From Siniperca chuatsi (lineage: Eukaryota > Chordata > Actinopteri > Centrarchiformes > Sinipercidae): a DNA stretch of 64,000 nucleotides. The stretch lies in the NCBI RefSeq assembly GCF_020085105.1, contig NC_058046.1, forward strand, positions 15,049,175 to 15,113,174. Reading direction: 5' to 3'. The notes under the pieces were generated by a model, which was not told where the DNA came from, ran no database searches, and worked only from the letters and a program-made list of their open reading frames with translations. Positions 57,101 to 64,000 of this stretch are shown here, piece by piece. Each line of letters begins with the position of its first letter. Position 1 is the first letter of the stretch. A program made the translations under genes and the position numbers.

Positions 57101-57175
57101 TTTGCTGTTCCTTCAAAATGAGTCCTTTTTTCTTTTGAATTTTTCAACCATTCCTGTATATCAAACCAACATACA
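51130..57175. other. Non-coding DNA, no gene supported
   Basis: Mostly AT-rich and unique-looking, with small ca runs at 53708, 54485 and 55480. Frames of 60-99 codons occur at 52569-52841 and 52981-53280 and near 56450-56670. None has a recognised domain or a convincing splice context. Confidence 0.5.
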
Positions 57176-57182
57176 AACTAAT

Positions 57183-57487
57183 TAGAGCTGAAACAATTAG
57201 TCAATTAATCAACTAGTCAGAAAATTAACTATTATTAGCAACTATTTTGATAATGGATTGTTGTTGTGAAGTAATTTATTAGACAAAAAATTCTGCAAAT
57301 TTTAACTTCTCAAATGTGAGAATTTGCTTTTATCGGTTTTATGTCATTGTAAATTGAATATCTTTGAATTTTGGACTGTTGGTGGGACAAAGTAAGACAT
57401 TTGATGATGTCACCTTGAGCTCTGGGAAAGTTTGATGGCCATTTTTTCCTATTTTCTGATCTTTAACAGACTAAATGACTAATCAAC
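57183..57487. mobile_element. hAT-like fold-back MITE, degraded
   Basis: The left end is agagctgaaacaattagtcaattaatcaactagtcag and the right end is taacagactaaatgactaatca. The middle (ttctgcaaattttaacttct; ccattttttcctattttctgatc) matches a widespread fish repeat with gattaatcg-rich ends, as I recall it. The terminal motifs attagtcaat and gactaatca are inverted. No coding capacity. Confidence 0.6.
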
Positions 57488-57489
57488 AT

Positions 57490-60068
57490 ACAGTACATAT
57501 ACAGTATATATGGCACACTATACACACTTTATCAAATACAATATGTATTTTCCTTTCAAAATTCTGTGTGTACTGTATGTGTGCATGTAATTCAGGCTCG
57601 GCTCTCGCCAGGGGATTCCCCAGAGTTGTGAATATCCAGGCAGATGAGAAATCCAGCTGATAAAGGGATGTTTGCGACTGATGATTTTGGTGAAACAAAA
57701 CTCAAATATGTGTTTTTGAAAGCAGGACAACTAAAGTAACACCAATAAACATTTTTATTAAATGTAAATTCAATGCTAAATTCAATTCACAGCTAAACAT
57801 GAGCACTACTCCAAAACATGTACGTAGGGTACATAAAACAGTGAGTGAAGGTTAAGATAAAATATCTCAATTTATTTAAACAAAATCAATGACCAGAATG
57901 GTAAACACACATTTACATCATGTTCAATACCCTGCTCAGTCAATTGCCTTATTAGACTTTCTTCTCCCTCACTCCTAGCTGACCAGAAATCAGTAACCTT
58001 TAAAGATGTTATGCTTGTCAGTTTGAGATATGGTCTCCCTTGTGTCTTCTCTGCAGATGTTTAGATTCTCATATTGTTTCTGCAGATGTTTACATTTGTG
58101 GCCTCTGTTACCCAGACAGACTTTTCCTCCAAACAGCAGCCTCTTGGTGTGAGCTCACCTAAAAATATTTATTATGGTCTGGCAGAAGTGACCTCACGGC
58201 AAATAAAAGTGCAGAATTTCATGTTATTTCATGTTTTTTTAAGCCTGATTATTTATATATGGAACAGTGAGTTTTGTTCTGTTTCTCTGTCTTTCTCTTC
58301 ACTGCTCACTCTCACGTCTATCAAGCTCATCTTCGTCATGTCTGGTTTAACTTGGTGAGGAATTTGAGCCTTGCCTTCTTAAACATTCATTCTCTTTCTC
58401 AGTCTCTTCTCATTAGAATTGTTCAAGTTTAACAATTTTATATGGACACACATACAACTTAATGTGTTGTTGTTATTAAAATGATTGTTATTATTATTCT
58501 TATTACTGGTAAAGTACTGTGGAACTTACCTGACCTGACCTGTTAAAATGTGTTTCACATGGTGGCATATCTTACTGTGTTGCTGTTTCTGCTCTGCAGA
58601 GGGAGCCATTGCTCCATTTCAGATTCTGCAGGAGCCAAGACACACCTTTCTCTCTTCTTATTCACCTTTCCCTTACAGACATTCACTTTATATTCACCTT
58701 ACAGTCATTAATAGTAAGTTCAGAAAACATTTTTAAATACTAAATGAATTGCCTCAGTGTACAAATCTTCTTTAATCCATACATATCTTAATCCGATCAT
58801 TGCACAGCCTGCACCCCTGAGGGTAGAAATCAATGGCGATGAATTGCCTAGTGAGTACGTTTCTCTTTCACTGAGCTGACCGGTTCTTCAGAGTGATGAG
58901 ATGCTGCAGTCTCCTGTGACTGGCTGAGGTAGCGTTCTTGAAAGTCAGCAATGATTCTGGGAAGCAGCCAAAGTGCTCTGCTTACTCCTGACATGCTGCT
59001 CCACTGTCTCTATGGGTATGTGTGTGTGTGTTCGTCTGTGTACTCGAGCCTGTTTTTCCTTCATAGCTAACAGTACAAGGGGTCATGTTGAGAAATAAGA
59101 TGGCCTCTCAAACCAGGTGCTAAAAAGACTCCCTGTTATTGTTGTGTGTGATGAGGCAGGCTACTCCCCCAGTTTTTCTAAGCTAATCCATCGACTGACG
59201 CATACATCCTTTTCTTCAACATGGGATTTCCAGTAGAAGAACACCAGCTGCATGATTTGTGGGTCCACGTCCACGTTCAACATTTCATTACGTTCTTTAC
59301 GACATGCATCATCATAACATCTCCCTGTATCTAATCTTAAAGTAGAAGTTAGATCAGAATGAAACTGATACACCTAATAACAAGGTAGAGGGTCGATGAG
59401 ATTTACAATGTCATTACTCCGTCTCTGTGTCTGAGTTATGAGTGCGTAGCTGTCAGCACAGGTTTTTCATGCTCTATAACTGAGAAATGACCTCCAGGGG
59501 GATTTCTCTTATGATGAGCCTGGTTTCACAGCTCGTCACATGCTGCTGTCGTCAAGTCGAACAGATGTGACCCGGTGCCTGCCGTAACACAGCCATGTAA
59601 TTGAAGTCCTGTGATATTCAAATCTGTTCAGGCTGATTTTATTTTTAGTAGACTGACTTTTAAACTGTTGTTGGTTTGTGAGTCTGTTCCTATGTTCATC
59701 AGAATATTTTTTTTCTCTCTGTAAGTGTGCACAATCAGAAAGTTAATTTTATCTTTCATCTTTCTATCTTCTAACATTCTTATTTGTGGCGCACATTTTA
59801 CAGGATCAGATTTGAGATCCCATTTTCAGTGTGACTGCAAATCAGTTGAAAGATGCCTCTTTTTCTCTCACTGTCTCTGTACAATCAACTGTCTGAGAGT
59901 GTAAGAATACACTGAGCAAAAGCTCTGTAATAATTCTGTATTATTTTACTTCTTTGCCCTCTGTGTGAAGCAACAGGGAGGATGTTTGCTTGGCAGGTCA
60001 TAATCAGACAGACAAACCTTGATCAGCTGCATTTGTCTCATATTTCGACACACTTCTACCACAGTTTA

Positions 60069-60070
<2 letters not shown>
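57490..60070. other. Non-coding DNA, no gene supported
   Basis: AT-rich sequence. The open frames at 58074-58358 and 59161-59373 have no recognisable motif. Nothing else seen. Confidence 0.5.

Positions 60071-60072
<2 letters not shown>

Positions 60073-60103
<31 letters not shown>
60073..60103. repeat. (TG)n microsatellite
   Basis: A perfect tg run of 31 bases, followed by a looser tgtttatg/tgtgtgtaag area to about 60200 that explains the Cys/Val-rich open frame here. Confidence 0.9.
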
Positions 60104-60106
<3 letters not shown>

Positions 60107-60409
60107 ATGTTCACATGGTTCACAGAGTGTTTGTTTATGTCTGTTTATGCCTGGATGTGTATTTGTGTGTGTAAGTGTAGGTTTGTGTCTGTGTATGTAT
60201 GTCTCACTTGGTGAGTGGGAATCGTGGTGTGGGTGGGGTTCAGTTTTCAGACTGGGTCTCGATGACAGTCAGGGTTCTTTGTTGTGGTTTGGGGCCCAGC
60301 TGGCCTGGGGCCCTCTCCTGTTTCTCTGCCCTGTTCTGCTGCTGTGCGTTAGACTAAACTACAGTTGTGAAGGTAAAATGTGGTGTTGCTATCTGAGGTG
60401 CTGAGGTGC

Positions 60410-61565
60410 TGATTAGAAGTTGAAAATCACATTTGTATGATAATCATCAGTGTGTTTGTTTTCTTTACACTCTCCAGAGTATCATCTCTTGGGGTTCTTT
60501 TTTGTCTTTAGTAGACTGCCTGTCTGAACACTGGGCATACTCTGTATTCTGAAGCATATGGAGTCTGGTGATATCAAAGGATGATGTGATTTATTACAAC
60601 TAGGGTCTTATTTTCATAGCTGTTTCCTTTATCCCTATCGGTAATAATGACATTCAATTCACCAAGTTAATTGCTGAGATCTGGAAATGCATCATCCCTA
60701 AAAAGAATTCTGTTGGGCAAGAAATCTGGGCCTTTATACAGGTTTTAAACAAACCCCCAGGTTAGACAAACTTACTTGGAAGAAAAAATGAAGGCAAATA
60801 GTAAAATTATTATAGTAAATTATTATTCCTGGTTCAACTTTGACCTTTTCCGTAGTTGTGCACACGCACGGTTTCCTTTGCAAAGAGGGTTACTGCTACC
60901 ACGTGTTATTACTAACATTTCAGGTGCACTCACTTTTGGCTTTACTTCCAATTAAAGTGGTTTAGATAATCTTGCTGAATTGTTGGCTTGTTTACAACCT
61001 GTTTGATCTTCTGAAAACTTGTTTTTGTTAACCCATCAGACTTTCCCTGTTGTGTTCCAAGGACTTGGTAAGTAAGGTATTAAAGCCGAAAGAAAATGAT
61101 GCCCAGCACTATAAATATAAGACCCAAGTTGTGACAAACAAAAAATATCCTTTAACATATGACTTTTGCAATGGGAAAATGTGTAATTTTTTACTCTTTT
61201 AGTATCATTTTATCTTTTATTTTAACGCACAAATTGTATGCAGTCCATTTGTCTCGACAGCCTTTTCTTCCATCCTCACTTCATTGCCCAAAACATCACC
61301 ATTGTCCACCTGTCTGACCAACAACTAATGTTTTAAAAGATGAAAATATAAATCTGTCTTACAATTAATACCTTTTCTTTTCTCCACTGCAAAAACTACA
61401 TATATAGAACTTGGCTGTAATATCTCTTTGGCACAGCACCACTGGCCTAGCTGATTAGGTGTATGGTTAGGAAGTTTTCCATATTCCTCCACACATCCGT
61501 TCAGAAAAAAGAAATGCACCGGCTATTGTCTTGAAAGCAGTCCAACCCCCTCAGAACCTATCACG
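60410..61565. other. Non-coding DNA, no gene supported
   Basis: AT-rich, with no frame over about 65 codons and no recognised repeat. Confidence 0.5.
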
Positions 61566-61566
61566 T

Positions 61567-61570
<4 letters not shown>

Positions 61571-61601
<31 letters not shown>

Positions 61602-61616
61602 CGCGCGCGCGCTCGC
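61571..61616. repeat. (GT)n(GC)n compound microsatellite
   Basis: A gt run (61571-61597) changes into gcgtgcgcgcgcgcgctcgctc. The tract is an uninterrupted alternation of purine and pyrimidine over about 40 bases, the sequence type that most readily adopts Z-DNA. Confidence 0.9.
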
Positions 61617-61619
61617 TCA

Positions 61620-64000
61620 TGTTTGTGTGTTTGGGAGGAAGGACTTTATCCAAATTTTCTAATCTTTTCATGGAACAAGCGGTTCCTGTCGGTGTTCTGT
61701 TTACCTAATCCTGCCTGTTTTGATCAAACCTCAGAGTACGTGTTGGATTAACTGGTTGTGTAATATATTGGGTTCACTCCTCCCTCATGGTAGCCAATTA
61801 GCACATCTGTCCCCGCTACAGTCAGACCAAGCATTTAGTCACAAGATGCTAATCCACCGTCCCATCAGTAGGTAATCACCATTTAACATAGCAAAATCCC
61901 AGTCAGGCCTAAAGGTGTTAGGCCTCTCCACTAACAACTAATCTACTGTCTCACTGAATACCTGAGTTTGCCTCGTCCTAAGTGGCTCCTGGCCAAGAAG
62001 CAGTGTTGCTCTGTGTTTGAGCTAGTCACCCGCCTGCCTGCCAGCGTGCCAGCGTGCCCTGTCATTGAGATAATAGCTGTTTTCTGTCTGTTTTTGTTCA
62101 GCGTCTAAGCTTTTGTCATAAGGTGCCAGTCTTTGTGTTTTACTCGGGGGAGATTTTCCTGCAGCATGTTCTGCTTCAAGGAACTGCCGCTGGTGTAATA
62201 GAGAGACTAAAGAAAGACTAAATAGATTAAGTGATGTTGGAATAATAAATTGTTGTCCTGTTGCTTGTTCATTCTTTAAAAAACATCGACACCTATCAAT
62301 GAAAAACAGCTGTGAGAAAAACTGTATCATTTCATTCAAGGAGTTAAGCCTGTTTTAACACAATTCATTATAGTGTTTAAGTTCTTGTTAAGTGAATATT
62401 TTTTTAGCAGCATGCCAGATCAACTTTCAGAGGGGATTGGCTGGATATGAATCTACACACAGTAAACTGTGAATCGAATGCATGCACACACACACACACA
62501 CACACACTCGCACAAGAGTCCCAGAATGTTTTGTGAGCACTCATAACCCTCCCTCTGTGCATACACCTCAACTATTTTTCTTTCCACCTCAAGAACAATA
62601 AATCTCTTCTCTTACTGTGTGTATGTTGGTGTCTGTGACAGATTAGCCGGGTGATTTAAACTCTCGAGGGTGGAGGCTTTTCTTGGGGAAATGACCCAGC
62701 TTGCTACTGGCACCCCTGGCTCCTCTCCTCCTCTACTCTGAGGTGAAAGGGCTTTTACAGCTCCTTTGTTTTCACTGTTTGCCTGTGTGAAACAGTTAAG
62801 CATGTGTGCGGAGAGGGGTGGTCCCAAAAGCCCTGTCAGAATGACATGCATCAAAACAATCATCCTAATACTTTATTTTCTACAACTTTCCTGTAAGGAG
62901 TGATTTTTTTCCTCATGATGAGCACTTGAAATCAGTTAGGGGCCCTTTAAAATCCCTTGGTCCGCTCCCCTGCGTTGGTGTTGGTGAATACCTGAAGAAT
63001 GTATCTATGTGAAGAACTGTGACTCCGTGAGCAGTGCGCAATGTGAAGCCGGTTTCCTGTTGAGGGGTCGGCTTGTGGTTTGGGCATCTCACCCACGCCA
63101 CAAGGAAGGATACACACATTACACACAACACTCGCACGTGCTCTCCCTCTCTCTTTCACGCACACAGCTTGTATCAGGTCCAGGATTACCGCTGTAGATA
63201 CAAACAGGACGAATGTTTGGGTCTCTCTTCTGCTACGTGTCGTGTATGTTCTGAAGAGCAAAGGCAGATTGGCTGTAAACCACTTTTCCCAGAGGACAGA
63301 AGCGGAACCATCAGTATTGTTTATGGCTGAAAGTCACATGGAGTAAACTTCGGGATTCTCTTGTTTTGAGGACAGAGGAAACTGGCCACCAAACATCTGG
63401 AGTTATGGGAATGGAGACTATCCTCGCCCTGGCACATGACTGGCACAAATATTTATTCCTTTTAAAAACAACATACACGTATTTTTGTACCATCTTAATT
63501 TTTCACCACACTAAATGTTAAGTTGACGCATCTTTTGGGAACCGATATTTTTGTTGGATATGGTAAGAATTGCCAGGACCGACTTAAATTAATATTTAAA
63601 TGGTAAAGCGATAAATGATTGAAACGATCTGTGACACTGGGGATCTGTGCTATGAAATATGTATTTGAATTTGCCAAATGCTTGTGACCCTGTGACCTAC
63701 TAAGGCACATATTTCCTTCCTCAAATATATGCGCTTTCAGTTGATCAGTTTTTTAACAACAGCAGAAAGTCGCATGTGAATGAATCTTTTCCATTTTGTT
63801 TTAAAAATGAATGTTTTTATCTCAAAAAAAGGAAACAAAATTGGACGGTGGACTGGTATAATTTAACTAATGTATTATACCTAGACTTTTTCTGAATCAT
63901 GTTGGTGTTAGATAACATCTCTGGGTGTTCTTTTCCCTCTTGCCTCCCCACATGAAGAGCGCTAGCTGACACGGTTATAATTTCTCCCTTTATTATCAAA
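61620..64000. other. Non-coding DNA to the window end, no gene supported
   Basis: Ordinary mixed-composition DNA. Overlapping frames of 60-105 codons at 62022-62339 and 62913-63346 have no recognised domain. No RNA gene seen. Confidence 0.5.
62485..62507. repeat. (CA)n microsatellite
   Basis: A ca run of about 23 bases after gaatgcatg. Confidence 0.9.

Noticed and set aside
59982..60404. 140-codon Cys/Val-rich frame
   Set aside because: Its core is the tg microsatellite and surrounding tgtgt-like DNA.

Overview
This is vertebrate genomic DNA from a ray-finned fish, most likely a percomorph teleost. The evidence is: spliced genes with GT-AG introns; protein sequences closest in pattern to vertebrate LZTS1, SMN1 and HSPB11/IFT25; long (GT)n/(CA)n and (TA)n microsatellites; and several repeat families I recognise from fish genomes (Tc1-like, RTE-like LINE, Penelope-like, fold-back MITEs). 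There is no sign of prokaryotic or organellar sequence. Family assignments rest on recalled patterns, because no search was possible.

Layout. Positions 1-9,260 are a repeat graveyard: a GA-rich tract, a MITE copy carrying a (TA)32 run, a possible hAT/ZMYM-like fragment, a frameshifted Penelope-like element (reverse transcriptase plus GIY-YIG) with a hammerhead-like fold in its tail, and a triple nest in which a near full-length RTE-like LINE sits inside a palindromic Tc1-like transposon that itself sits inside a MITE. From 9,260 to 27,000 there is mostly unique non-coding DNA with microsatellites, plus a candidate 5' leader exon for the next gene. From 27,149 to 32,645 (+) lies lzts1 in eight coding exons. 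From 36,867 to 38,834 (-) lies hspb11 (ift25) in five coding exons, and from 39,082 to 42,609 (+) lies smn1 in eight coding exons. These two are arranged head to head across a 247 bp shared promoter region. From 42,810 to 64,000 no gene could be established. The region holds a CpG-containing candidate first exon near 47,100, a TIR element near 50,460-51,125, a hAT-like MITE near 57,180-57,490 and several microsatellites.

The three genes have unrelated jobs: lzts1 encodes a coiled-coil postsynaptic/cytoskeletal protein, hspb11 an intraflagellar-transport subunit, and smn1 an snRNP assembly factor. Only hspb11 and smn1 share an obvious regulatory unit, the divergent promoter. I did not find a previously undescribed gene system. 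The most distinctive signals are the nested transposons, the fold-back Tc1 derivative, the hammerhead-like structure in the Penelope-like element, and two in-frame lzts1 exons that begin with a perfect donor-like GTGAGT (a recursive-splice-site layout).
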